NCBI RefSeq assembly: GCF_026151205.1
Contig: NC_087084.1
Span: 15,905,337 to 15,969,336, forward strand
Direction of reading: 5' to 3'
DNA length: 64,000 nt
DNA from: Bolinopsis microptera
Lineage: Eukaryota > Ctenophora > Tentaculata > Lobata > Bolinopsidae
A program made the translations under genes and the position numbers. The notes below the pieces were generated by a model. It searched no databases. It saw nothing but the letters and a program-made list of their open reading frames with translations, and had not been told where the DNA came from. Shown here in pieces: positions 1 to 11,500 of this stretch; position 1 is the first letter of the stretch; every line of letters starts with the position of its first letter.

Positions 1-531
1 TGGTTGGATCCTGGTGAGCACGCATGGGGCATGTCGTTATAGGGAGAATCAGCAATGGTTGATTTGGTTGGATCATGGATACCACGGGTGGGGCATGTCG
101 TTACATAGGGAATCAACGATGGTTGATTCGAGGTCAGTTAGATTAAGTTAGGGATAAGTTAAGGTACGGTCAACGAGAGTTGACCGTAATATGTTGTATT
201 CTGATAAAGAGAATTAGATCTCTGGTCGTTTTTGGGCGATATAGGTCTGGTTAATTAGGATTTAAAGTAGAAGTTTGTCGAATTGGTCATTGTGTTGTTT
301 TATAGTTTAATATTTTGTAACCATCGTTATTACTTTCGTTTTCGTTGTTCGTAACCTAAATTACTACAAATAATCTACGAATCTGAAGCAAGTAGTGACT
401 GCTTATAACATTGTAGATGTACCCCCAGCCACCGTCCCCCCCCCCGTCCCCCCACCCCCGTCCCCCCTCCAAACCCCTGTCCCCCCCCCCCCCCCCGTCC
501 CCCGTCCCCTCTCTCACACCTCCCTTCTCAG
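1..531. other. Intron or upstream sequence of piwi
   Basis: No coding sequence is recognised. Positions 1-125 hold two imperfect copies of a roughly 65-base unit (shared words include GGGGCATGTCGTTA and ATGGTTGATT). A C-rich stretch with a C16 run (about 422-520) leads into the TTCTCAG acceptor at 525-531. The proline-rich reading frame through the C-rich stretch is intronic, because Piwi similarity begins only after the acceptor. Confidence 0.7.
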
Positions 532-3500
532 GTCTATCCCAGTCTACTATGGACGACTTTATGGTTCGTAAAGATATTGTAGCTCACACCAGACTAGATC
601 CCCGAGATAGAATCAAGGCTATTAAAGGCTTCATTTGTAACGTGAAGGAGTCACCTGAGGCCACTGAAGAGCTCAGACGCTGGAACCTCCATATCGGTAA
701 GTAACCAGAAAGTAATCAGATAGTAACCAGATAGTAACCAGAAAGTAACCAGATAGTAACCAGATAGTAACCAGATAGTAACCAGATAGTAACCAGATAG
801 AACCTCCATAATCCATATCGGTAAGTAACCAGAAAGTAAACAGATTTATATTCGATCAGTAAAATGTTTACTGATAATTGTCCAGTGTCCTCCATGATTA
901 CACGATACTGAATTACTTGCCTGATATAATATCTGAGAACTACTAAGTTGACTATTAGCTGTATTATTTCAGACGATGAAACATTGCACGTGCAAGGAAG
1001 AGTGCTGGAGTCTGAGCAGATAATATTCGGGGGAGGAGGAAACACACACACAGTCGGAGAGAGAGCTGATTTCTCTCAAGCTACCACAGTCAACGCTCCA
1101 CTCACACCTGTTAACCTCGACAACTGGTAACTCATCTACTATTTACCTTTACTAATTACCCTTACTTTATTTTCTTATCTCCTCACCTCATCCCATCTTT
1201 TATTTAGGTTACTAACCTAAGTAACTCCCAGATTACTAACCTAAGTAACTCCCAGATTACTAACCTAAGTAACTTCCAGGTTACTAACCTAAGTAACTCC
1301 CAGGTTACTAACCAAAGTAACTCCCAGGTTACTAACCTAAGTAGTAAGTAACTCCCAGGTTACTAACCTAAGTAACTCCCAGGTTACTAACCTAAGTATC
1401 TCTTAGATTACTATCCTTAGTAACTCCCATGTTACTTACCTAAGTAGTAAGTAACTCTCAGGTTACTAACCTAAGTAACTCTCAGGTTACTAACCTAAGT
1501 AACTCCCAGGTTACTAACCTAAGTAACTCCCAGGTTACTAACCTAAGTAACTCCCAGGTTACTAACCTAAGTAACTCCCAGGTTACTAGTATGTACGCAG
1601 CGGGATCAGAATAAGGGGCGTGATCTGGTAACGGTAATGAAGGAAGGAGCAAGGAAACTGGGTATGAGAGTAGCGGCCCCTGTAGTACTGCCGCTCAGAG
1701 ACGATAGGACGGAGAGCTTTATAAGGTAAATATAGTTAGTTACTAGTAATTAACCTTATTTAAAGTTATTATAAGTAACAAGTACAAGTAACTAATATTA
1801 GTAACTACAATTTGTTATGTACTAGAATAAGTGACCAGTATTTAACATGTTAACACTGTTCCACCACAGAGCGATAACTAGTAACACCTCTAATGTTAAC
1901 ACTGTTCCCCCACAGAGCGATAACTAGTAACACCTCTAATGTTAACACTGTTCCCCCACAGAGCGATAACTAGTAACCACTCTAATGTTAACACTGTTCC
2001 CTCACAGAGCGATAACTAGTAACACCTCTAATGTTAACACTGTTCCCTCACAGAGCGATAACTAGTAACACCTCTAATGTTAACACTGTTCCCCCACAGA
2101 GCGATAACTAGTAACCACTCTAATGTTAACACTGTGCCCCCACAGAGCGATAACTAGTAACCACTCTAATGTTAACACTGTTCCCTCACAGAGCGATAAC
2201 TAGTAACCACTCTAATGTTAACACTGTTCCCTCACAGAGCGATAACTAGTAACACCTCTAATGTTAACACTGTTCCCCCACAGAGCGATAACTAGTAACC
2301 ACTCTAATGTTAACACTGTGCCCCCACAGAGCGATAACTAGTAACACCTCTAATGTTAACACTGTTCCCCCACAGAGCGATAACTAGTAACCACTCTAAT
2401 GTTAACACTGTTCCCCCACAGAGCGATAACTAGTAACCACTCTAATGTTAACACTGTGCCCTCACAGAGCGATAACTAGTAACACCTCTAATGTTAACAC
2501 TGTTCCCCCACAGAGCGATAACTAGTCACCACTCTAATGTTAACACTGTTCCCTCACAGAGCGATAACTAGTAACACCTCTAATGTTAACACTGTTCCCC
2601 CACAGAGCGATAACTAGTAACCACTCTAATGTTAACACTGTGCCCCCACAGAGCGATAACTAGTAACACCTCTAATGTTAACACTGTTCCCCCACAGAGC
2701 GATAACTAGTAACCACCTCTAATGTTAACACTGTGCCCCCACAGAGCGATAACTAGTAACACCTCTAATGTTAACACTGTTCCCCCACAGAGCGATAACT
2801 AGTAACACCTCTAATGTTAACACTGTTCCCCCACAGAGCGATAACTAGTAACCACTCTAATGTTAACACTGTGCCCCCACAGAGCGATAACTAGTAACAC
2901 CTCTAATGTTAACACTGTTCCCCCACAGAGCGATAACTAGTAACACCTCTAATGTTAACACTGTTCCCCCACAGAGCGATAACTAGTAACCACTCTAATG
3001 TTAACACTGTGCCCCCACAGAGCGATAACTAGTAACACCTCTAATGTTAACACTGTTCCCCCACAGAGCGATAACTAGTAACACCTCTAATGTTAACACT
3101 GTTCCCCACAGAGCGATAACTAGTAACACCTCTAATGTTAACACTGTTCCCCACAGAGCGATAACTAGTAACACCTCTAATGTTAACACTGTTCCCCACA
3201 GAGCGATAACTAGTAACACCTCTAATGTTAACACTGTTCCCCCACAGAGCGATAACTAGTAACCACTCTAATGACGTACAGCTGGTGGTTACCATAGTTC
3301 CCTCTGATAGAGACGACCGCTATAACGCTATAAAGCAGCTGTGTTACATTGACATAGCTATAGCTTCGCAAGTAATCAGGACTAGGACACTGTCCCAGCC
3401 CCAGAAGCTGAGAAATGTAGTTCAGAAGATAATGCTGCAGATAAACGCTAAGTTAGGGGGGGAGTTGTGGGCGTGTAATATCCCTCTGGGTAATGCTATG

Positions 3501-4220
3501 ATAGTGGGTATAGACACTTACCACGATCCAACTAGCCGGGCAGGCTCCTCCTTTACTGGATTTGTAGCCTCAATGAACAAGATCACTACTCAGTACTTCT
3601 CTACATCTAGAGAGGAAGAGAGAGGACAGGAGTTCTCCTCCTCTCTACAGAACATGATGACAGCTGCTTTGCAAAAGTACCTTGAGAAGAACGCTAAGTT
3701 ACCGGAGCGTATCATAGTGTTTAGAGACGGAGTATCGGAGGGACAGTTCTCTGTGGTTAAGCAGTACGAAGTAGCACAGTTTGAAGCAGCGTTCTCTCAT
3801 CTAGAGGGGGGTTACAAGCCCCAGCTGGTAGTAGTTGTAGTGCAGAAGAGAATTAGAACTAGAATGTTCTACAGTGAGGGGGAAGGTAACAGAGGCAAGG
3901 TAATGAACGCTCCCCCTGGTACAGTGCTAGATCACACAGTAACAAGTGATACTCTCTACGACTTCTACCTGGTATCTCAACATGTGGGTAAAGGAACAGT
4001 CACCCCATCACATTACGTAGTAGTACACAACACAAGTAATCTCAAACCTGACCACATTCAGAAACTCAGTTACAAGTTAACCCACATGTACTGGAACTGG
4101 CCGGGTACTGTGAGGGTACCTTCAGTCTGCCTTTACGCTCACAAGATAGCTTATATGCACGGGCAACATCTCCACCGTCCTGCTGCTCCTGCTCTGTCAG
4201 ATAGACTCTTCTATCTCTAG
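532..4220 (+). CDS. piwi: Piwi-clade Argonaute, 3' half of gene (4 exons)
   Basis: Exons are 532-696, 973-1126, 1582-1725 and 3248-4220 (stop TAG 4218-4220). Joined, they give two leading bases plus 477 codons without a break. All junctions are GT-AG with matching phases 1, 2 and 2. The product is the linker/MID part followed by a complete PIWI domain of a piRNA-binding slicer. Family hallmarks seen: SQVIRTRTLSQPQKLRNV, KIMLQINAKLGGELW, FVASMNKITTQ, GTVLDHTVTSDTLYDFYL, HMYWNWPGT and the C-terminal LFYL. Slicer residues appear intact: Asp in GIDTYHD (codon 3513), glutamate finger in GQEF (3630), Asp in FRDG (3726) and His in YAHK (4140). The N-terminal and PAZ exons lie before the window, since the first exon opens in phase 1. 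Exons 3 and 4 each start inside the last unit of a tandem array, and the coding end is itself the first unit of the 3' array. In animals, Piwi proteins act in germline or stem-cell transposon silencing; that role is inferred from family. Confidence 0.95.
697..840 (+). repeat. 5'-splice-site-derived repeat in piwi intron 1
   Basis: The donor CG|GTAAGTAACCAGAAAGTAA at 695 is followed by about eight tandem copies of an 11-base unit, AGTAACCAGAT. Then at about 800-838 a second copy of the exon end (GAACCTCCATA...ATATCG) with the same donor GTAAGTAACCAG occurs. The array is therefore built from the donor, and the exon tail plus donor has been duplicated about 135 bases downstream. Confidence 0.85.
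1206..1581 (+). repeat. 24-bp array of complete 3' splice sites in piwi intron 2
   Basis: About 15 tandem copies of GTTACTAACCTAAG followed by TAACTCCCAG run directly up to exon 3. Each unit contains TACTAAC, identical to the ideal branch-point sequence, then CAG 10 bases later. The next unit starts GTTACTA, identical to the first seven bases of exon 3 (GTTACTAGTATG). Each unit is thus branch point plus acceptor plus a copy of the exon start. Some copies carry an extra GTAAGTA or substitutions. Confidence 0.9.
1846..3247 (+). repeat. 45/46-bp array of 3' splice sites in piwi intron 3
   Basis: About 30 tandem units. Each has CTCTAATGTTAACACTGT, a short C-rich tract, CACAG, and then AGCGATAACTAGTAAC, which equals the start of exon 4 (AGCGATAACTAGTAACCACT). 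The last unit is the real acceptor (AG at 3246-3247) and its exon part is translated as AITSN. Units with TTCCCCC are 46 bases and those with TTCCCC are 45; three or four 45-base units sit near the 3' end and stay in one reading frame. Variants ACACCTC/ACCACTC and TTCCC/TGCCC alternate along the array. Confidence 0.95.
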
Positions 4221-5872
4221 TTACCATGACAACATCTCCACCGTCCTGCTGCTCCTGCTATGTCAGATAGACTCTTCTATCTCTAGTTACCATGACAACA
4301 TCTCCACCGTCCTGCTGCTCCTGCTCTGTCAGATAGACTCTTCTATCTCTAGTTACCATGACAACATCTCCACCGTCCTGCTGCTCCTGCTATGTCAGAT
4401 AGACTCTTCTATCTCTAGTTACCATGACAACATCTCCACCGTCCTGCTGCTCCTGCTCTGTCAGATAGACTCTTCTATCTCTAGTTACCATGACAACATC
4501 TCCACCGTCCTGCTGCTCCTGCTATGTCAGATAGACTCTTCTATCTCTAGTTACCATGACAACATCTCCACCGTCCTGCTGCTCCTGCTATGTCAGATAG
4601 ACTCTTCTATCTCTAGTTACCATGACAACATCTCCACCGTCCTGCTGCTCCTGCTATGTCAGATAGACTCTTCTATCTCTAGTTACCATGACAACATCTC
4701 CACCGTCCTGCTGCTCCTGCTCTGTCAGATAGACTCTTCTATCTCTAGTTACCATGACAACATCTCCACCGTCCTGCTGCTCCTGCTATGTCAGATAGAC
4801 TCTTCTATCTCTAGTTACCATGACAACATCTCCACCGTCCTGCTGCTCCTGCTCTGTCAGATAGACTCTTCTATCTCTAGTTACCATGACAACATCTCCA
4901 CCGTCCTGCTGCTCCTGCTATGTCAGATAGACTCTTCTATCTCTAGTTACCATGACAACATCTCCACCGTCCTGCTGCTCCTGCTCTGTCAGATAGACTC
5001 TTCTATCTCTAGTTACCATGACAACATCTCCACCGTCCTGCTGCTCCTGCTATGTCAGATAGACTCTTCTATCTCTAGTTACCATGACAACATCTCCACC
5101 GTCCTGCTGCTCCTGCTCTGTCAGATAGACTCTTCTATCTCTAGTTACCATGACAACATCTCCACCGTCCCTGCTGCTCCTGCTATGTCAGATAGACTCT
5201 TCTATCTCTAGTTACCATGACAACATCTCCACCGTCCTGCTGCTCCTGCTCTGTCAGATAGACTCTTCTATCTCTAGTTACCATGACAACATCTCCACCG
5301 TCCTGCTGCTCCTGCTCTGTCAGATAGACTCTTCTATCTCTAGTTACCATGACAACATCTCCACCGTCCCTGCTGCTCCTGCTATGTCAGATAGACTCTT
5401 CTATCTCTAGTTACCATGACAACATCTCCACCGTCCTGCTGCTCCTGCTCTGTTAGATAGACTCTTCTATCTCTAGTTACCATGACAACATCTCCACCGT
5501 CCTGCTGCTCCTGCTATGTCAGATAGACTCTTCTATCTCTAGTTACCATGACAACATCTCCCACCGTCCTGCTGCTCCTGCTATGTCAGATAGACTCTTC
5601 TACCTCTAGTTACCATGACAACATCTCCACCGTCCTGCTGCTCCTGCCATGTCAGATAGACTCTTCTATCTCTAGTTACCATGACAACATCTCCACCGTC
5701 CTGCAGCTCCTGCTATGTCAGATAGACTCTTCTATCTCTAGTTACCATGACAACATCTCCACCGTCCTGCTGCTCCTGCTATGTCAGATAGACTCTTCTA
5801 TCTCTAGTTACCATGACAACATCTCCACCGTCCTGCCGCTCCTGCTATGTCAGATAGACTCTTCTATCTCTA
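4221..5872 (+). repeat. 66-bp array of the piwi coding end, in the 3' flank
   Basis: About 25 tandem copies of a 66-base unit follow the stop codon. Fifty-four or so bases of each unit equal the last codons of piwi plus its stop (CAACATCTCCACCGTCCTG ... CTTCTATCTCTAG). The remaining TTACCATGA completes GTTACCATGACAAC with the G of the stop codon. A few copies differ (a TTAG instead of TCAG at 5455, an extra C at about 5170, 5370 and 5560). Because 66 is divisible by three, most copies keep the piwi frame and end in the same stop. Several short ORFs over this region are only the repeat read in another frame. Confidence 0.95.
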
Positions 5873-6746
5873 GTAATTCCAGGTATTGTACCTCAAGACA
5901 ATTTTAATCAGTTTATGAGAACTGCTATGTTTTTGACTTTGTTCTATAGTGCTCTCATTTCAAGTTAGTCACTACCAGAATAGAACGTTAACCGAGGTAA
6001 CCAGGGTAACGGGTAACCAGGGTAACCAGGGTAACGCTAACCAAAGAATCTAAGTGTCTGATTAATATAATGTAAGATAAATCCTCCTCAAACCAGACTA
6101 AAACTTCAGATGAGAACATTGTAAATATTAGTTTCTGCTAATAGACCCTCTACTTTGTGGTCTCTAGTAAATGGTAAAGCTTGTTACTAGTACTATACTA
6201 GTACTATTTGTAAAGTAGTTGTAAGGCCCCTTATTACGTGTGTTTAATTTAGTGAGTTTATTTTAATTATCATTAATATTGCTGCACCCACTTTACCCAC
6301 TTTACTTCCATCACATCACAATGAATGTTACGATTAAAAGATTTTTCATCGGTGCCACTTTTTTCTCCACATTTATGTGGCTGCAAGTTTTTATTGTAAT
6401 TAACCAGTATTTTCTGGGCATGAACATTATTTTGTTAATTTTATGACTAGGGGAAGTTGTAGCAGGACAGTACTACCCCACCCCAGAAATTCGTTTTGTA
6501 AAATGTCTGAAAATGAGTTTCATGATATCAGAGTATTTTTTCATTATTCTCGAGTTCTATTGAAAACACCCTTACTTGGGCAGAAATTAGAAGTTAGAAC
6601 TATAAAAATACAGGATCAATCCTATATTTTTATCATAATAAATTCATAACAACCCTTATAAGGATTGTAATGAAGGAAATTATTGCATAAATGAAAAGAT
6701 AGGTGCTGACAGTCAAACGTGTATCGGTACAAAACTGGATGGCGCG
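5873..6746. other. Intergenic sequence
   Basis: No gene recognised. It contains three or four short GTAACCAGG repeats at 5997-6036 and AT-rich unique sequence. Candidate poly(A) signals for piwi are not obvious close to the coding end, so a transcript would probably include the 66-bp array. Confidence 0.5.
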
Positions 6747-7905
6747 GCGAGAGAGCACGTTTCCTTGATTTGTGTATGCGATTTGTATGCGATTTCACCC
6801 CTGTATGCGATTTGTGTTCCGGGTATTTGGAACAGGTTTAGGGTTTTAAATAGTTTAGTACCTGTCCCAAACCATCATAAAAATCAAGTTTCGACCTCCC
6901 AACCCACTCAGGGCCACTCCCAGGGGCCACGCCCATCCCAAAATAGCTGAAATCCTGGTAAAATCAAGATTGAAAATCTTTACCCCCGTATGCGATTTAT
7001 GTTCCGGGGGTAGGTGGCCCATGTTTTAGTATAAAAATGGGTACTGCCTATCCCAAACCATCATAAAAATCAAGTTTCGACCTCCCAACCCACTCAGGCC
7101 ACTCCCAGGGGCCACGCCCATCCCAAAATAGCTGAAATCCTGGTAAAATCAAGATTGAAAATCTTTACCCCCGTATGCGATTTATGTTCCGGGATAGGTG
7201 GCCCATGTTTTAGTATAAAAATGAGTACTGCCTATCCCAAACCATCATAAAAACCAAGTTTCGACCTCTCAAACCACTCAGGCCACTCCCAGGGACCACG
7301 CCCATCCCAAAATAGCTGAAATCCAGGTCAAATCCCATACAAATCCAGACTGAGAATCTTTACCCCCGTATGCGATTTATGTTCCGGGGTAGGTGGCCCA
7401 TGTTTTAGTATAAAAATGGGGTACTGCCTATCCCAAACCATCATAAAAATCAAGTTTCGACCTCCCAACCCACTCAGGCCACTCCCAGGGGGCCACGCCC
7501 ATCCCAAAATAGCTGAAATCCTGGTAAAATCAGATTGAAAATCTTTACCCCCGTATGCGATTTATGTTCCGGGATAGGTGGCCCATGTTTTAGTATAAAA
7601 ATGGGTACTGCCTATCCAAACCATCATAAAAACCAAGTTTCGACCTCTCAAACCACTCAGGCCACTCCCAGGGGGCCACGCCCATCCCAAAATAGCTGAA
7701 ATCCTGGTCAAATCCCATACAAACCCAGACTAAGAATCTTTACCCCCGTATGCGATTTATGTTTCGGGGTAGGTGGCCCATGTTTTAGTATAAAAATGGG
7801 TACTGCCTATCCCAAACCATCATAAAAATCAAGTTTCGACCTCCCAACCCACTCAGGCCACTCTCAGGGGCCACGCCTAACCCAGAAAAGCTACAGGGGT
7901 TGGGG
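6747..7905 (+). repeat. 190-bp satellite, forward block (about 6 units)
   Basis: Tandem units of roughly 185-195 bases share TACCCCCGTATGCGATTTAT, GTTCCGGG, GGCCCATGTTTTAGTATAA, CAAACCATCATAAAAA, TTTCGACCTC and CCACGCCCATCCCAAAATAG. The units run in the opposite orientation to those at 8576-16078. The first unit is degenerate and the last decays at about 7905. No protein-coding potential persists across units. Confidence 0.9.
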
Positions 7906-8575
7906 CAAAACTAACGTTACATATGTTGGGTCTTACACCACCACCGTGTTTCATATTATGCTATGGACCTGTAACTTTGCAGATGGCATGCTGTAACTAC
8001 TCATTCGAGGATTCCGTCGCCAATGTTTGAAAATTTGAATATTTAGACTACGGCCTACGTCCATATAATATTAAATCACCTATATTGTTCTTTCCAGACA
8101 TACTAGACGCCCATTTATTTCAGATTACTGTAGATATTTATTGTTGCATCTGATCTGAAAAATTGAGGTCAATCGGAGTTGAAATGACGCATTGAATGTA
8201 TCTCGTTAACAAAATTGATTGGGTGATTATGTGATAGGACACCTTGATTGGGTTCCCTTGTAATTTAACGGGCATCTAATCACCTGAACAGGTAATCCAA
8301 TCACCTGATCACACGTAATGAATAAACTCGTTATGCCTCGTATCTCGGACATCTGAGAAGCTACAACTCTCATTTTTTCAGATCGAACGTAATTTGAATG
8401 GCAAAATACAATCCTATAAAATTTGGCTCGATCTGATTATCAAAACTATTTAAAAAATGCGATAATGAACCTTCATTCGAAAAAATGAACATGAATATTC
8501 TTTATTTAACATATTCCTCGAATGAGTGGTGATAGTAGTCATACCAAAAAGAATACCCCGGAACTTAAATCCCCT
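7906..8575. other. Spacer between the two opposed satellite blocks
   Basis: Unique AT-rich sequence of about 670 bases. I see no ORF, RNA gene or terminal repeats. It sits at the point where the satellite changes orientation, so it is the loop of a very large inverted repeat. Confidence 0.6.
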
Positions 8576-11500
8576 ACAGGTGTAAAGATTCTCATTCTTG
8601 ACTTGACCTGAATTTCAGCTATTTTGGGATAGGCGTAGCCTCTGGGAGTGGCCTGAGTGAGTTGAGAGGTCGAAAATTGGTTTTTTATGATGGTTTGGGA
8701 TAGGTAGTACCCATTTTAATACTAAAACATGGGCCACCTACCCCGGACATAATCGCATACGGGGTAAAGATTCTCAGTCTGGATTTTAGCTGAATTTCAG
8801 CAATTTTGGGATGGGCGTGCCCCTGGGAGCGGCCTGAGTGGGTTGAGAGGTCGAAACTTGGTTTTTATGATGGTTTGGGATAGGCAGTACCGATTTTTAT
8901 ACTGAAACATGGGCCACCTACCCGAAACATAAATCGCATACGGGGGTAAAGATTCTCAGTCTGGATTTTAGCTGGATTTCAGCAATTTTGGGATGGGCGT
9001 GGCCCCTGGGAGCGGCCTAAGTGGTTGAGAGGTCGAAACTTGGTTTTTATGATGGTTTGGGATAGGCAGTACCCATTTTTATACTGAAACATGGGTCACC
9101 TACCCCGGAACATAAATCGCATACGGGGGTAAAGATTGTCAGTCTGGATTTTAGCTGGATTTCAGCAATTTTGGGATGGGCGTGGCCCCTGGGAGCGGCC
9201 TGAGTGGGTTGAGAGGTCGAAACTTGGTTTTTATGATGGTTTGGGATAGGCAGTACCCATTTTTATACTGAAACATGGGCCACCTACCCCGAAACATAAA
9301 TCGCATACGGGGGTAAAGATTCTCAGTCTGGATTTTAGCTGGATTTCAGCAATTTTGGGATGGGCGTGGCCCCTGGGAGTGGCGTGAGTGGTTTGAGAGG
9401 TCAAAACTTGGTTTTTATGATGGTTTGGGATAGGTAGTACCCATTTTAATACTAAAACATGGGCCAATTACCGCTACCCCGGAACATAAATCGCATACGG
9501 GGGTAAAGATTCTCAGTCTGGATTTTAGCTGGATTTCAGCAATTTTGGGATGGGCGTGGCCCCTGGGAGTGGCCTGAGTGGTTTGAGAGGTCGAAACTTT
9601 GTTTGTTTGATGGTTTGTGATAGGTAGTACCCATTTTTATACTAAAACATCGGCCACCTACTCCGGAACATAAATCGCATACGGGGGTAAAGATTTTCAA
9701 TCTTGATTTTTTCCAGGATTTCAGCTATTTTGGGATGGGCGTGGCCCCTGGGAGTGGCCTGAGTGGTTTGAGAGGTTGAAACTTCGTTGTTATGATGGTT
9801 TGGGATAAGCAGTACCCATTTTTATACTAAAAAATTGGCCACCTACCCCGGAACATAAATCGCATACGGGGGTAAAGATTCTCAGTCTGGATTTTAGCTG
9901 GATTTCAGCAATTTTGGGATGGGCGTGGCCCCTGGGAGCAGCCTGAGTGGGTTGAGAGGTCGAAACTTGGTTTTTATGATGGTTTGGGATAGGCAGTACC
10001 CATTTTTATACTGAAACATGGGCCACCTACCCCGGAACATAAATCGCATACGGGGTAAAGATTCTCAGTCTGGATTTTAGCTGGATTTCAGCAATTTTGG
10101 GATGGGCGTGACCCCTGGGAGCGGCCTGAGTGGGTTGAGAGGTCGAAACTTGGTTTTTATGATGGTTTGGGATAGGCAGTACCCATTTTATACTGAAACA
10201 TGGGCCACCTACCCCGGAACATAAATCGCATACGGGGGTAAAGATTCTCAGTCTGAATTTGTATGGGATTTGACCATGATTTCAGCTATTTTGTGATGGG
10301 CTTGGCCCCTGGGAGTGGCGTGAGTGGTTTGAGAGGTCGAAACTTGGTTTTTATGATGGTTTGGGATAGGTAGTACCCATTTTTATACTGAAACATGGGC
10401 CACCTACCCCGGAACATAAATCGCATACGGGGGTAAAGATTCTCAGTCTGAATTTGTATGGGATTTGACCATGATTTCAGCTATTTTGTGATGGGCTTGG
10501 CCCCTGGGAGTGGCCTGAGTGGTTTGAGAGGTCGAAACTTTGTTTGTTTGATGGTTTGTGATAGGTAGTACCCATTTTTATACTAAAACATCGGCCACCT
10601 ACTCCGGAACATAAATCGCATACGGGGGTAAAGATTTTCAATCTTGATTTTTTCCAGGATTTCAGCTATTTTGGGATGGGCGTGGCCCCTGGGAGTGGCC
10701 TGAGTGGTTTGAGAGGTTGAAACTTCGTTGTTATGATGGTTTGGGATAAGCAGTACCCATTTTTATACTAAAAAATTGGCCACCTACCCCGGAACATAAA
10801 TCGCATACGGGGGTAAAGATTCTCAGTCTGGATTTTAGCTGGATTTCAGCAATTTTGGGATGGGCGTGGCCCCTGGGAGCGGCCTGAGTGGGTTGAGAGG
10901 TCGAAACTTGGTTTTTATGATGGTTTGGGATAGGCAGTACCCATTTTTATGGACACGTTTTTTTTAAAGTGTGGTGAGTTGCTGATTTCACCTTTTTCAA
11001 AGTAGAGTGCACAAAATGAGGAAAAAGTCGCAGTACTTTTTAAAGTGCAACCATAAATTTGTACATAAGATGAAGTGAAAATATTCTGCAGTTGTGATTT
11101 GAAAAAACGAAGTGCCAGGCTCAAGCAGAATATGACTTATGAGCAATTAAACTGAGTGCCAAAAATCAGCAAACCATTTTAACCTCCAATTGACTAATTC
11201 CATTGATTTCGCCATATTTTGCTCAAATATTGTTCACATTACACTAGTAGATTGGAGTGAGTAACTGTTTCAGCATTTTAGTCATTATTAGCAATTCCAG
11301 TAAGTGACAGAAGTCAGTAAAAAGTCATTTTTATATCTGAATACGACTGCTCTATTGATGGTTCTTGTCAAAATATTTAAAAGATCTAGGCATAACTGTG
11401 TTTTTTTCTGGATAAGACAATGTTTGGTTGTGTCTTTAAACTAATTCCTACATGTTTATGTGCCAACCATCAGCAAAACGTCACACATGTATCAGCTTGA

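Noticed and set aside
417-531. Proline-rich N-terminus upstream of the first piwi exon
   Set aside because: It is the C-rich end of an intron read in frame; Piwi similarity starts exactly after the TTCTCAG acceptor.
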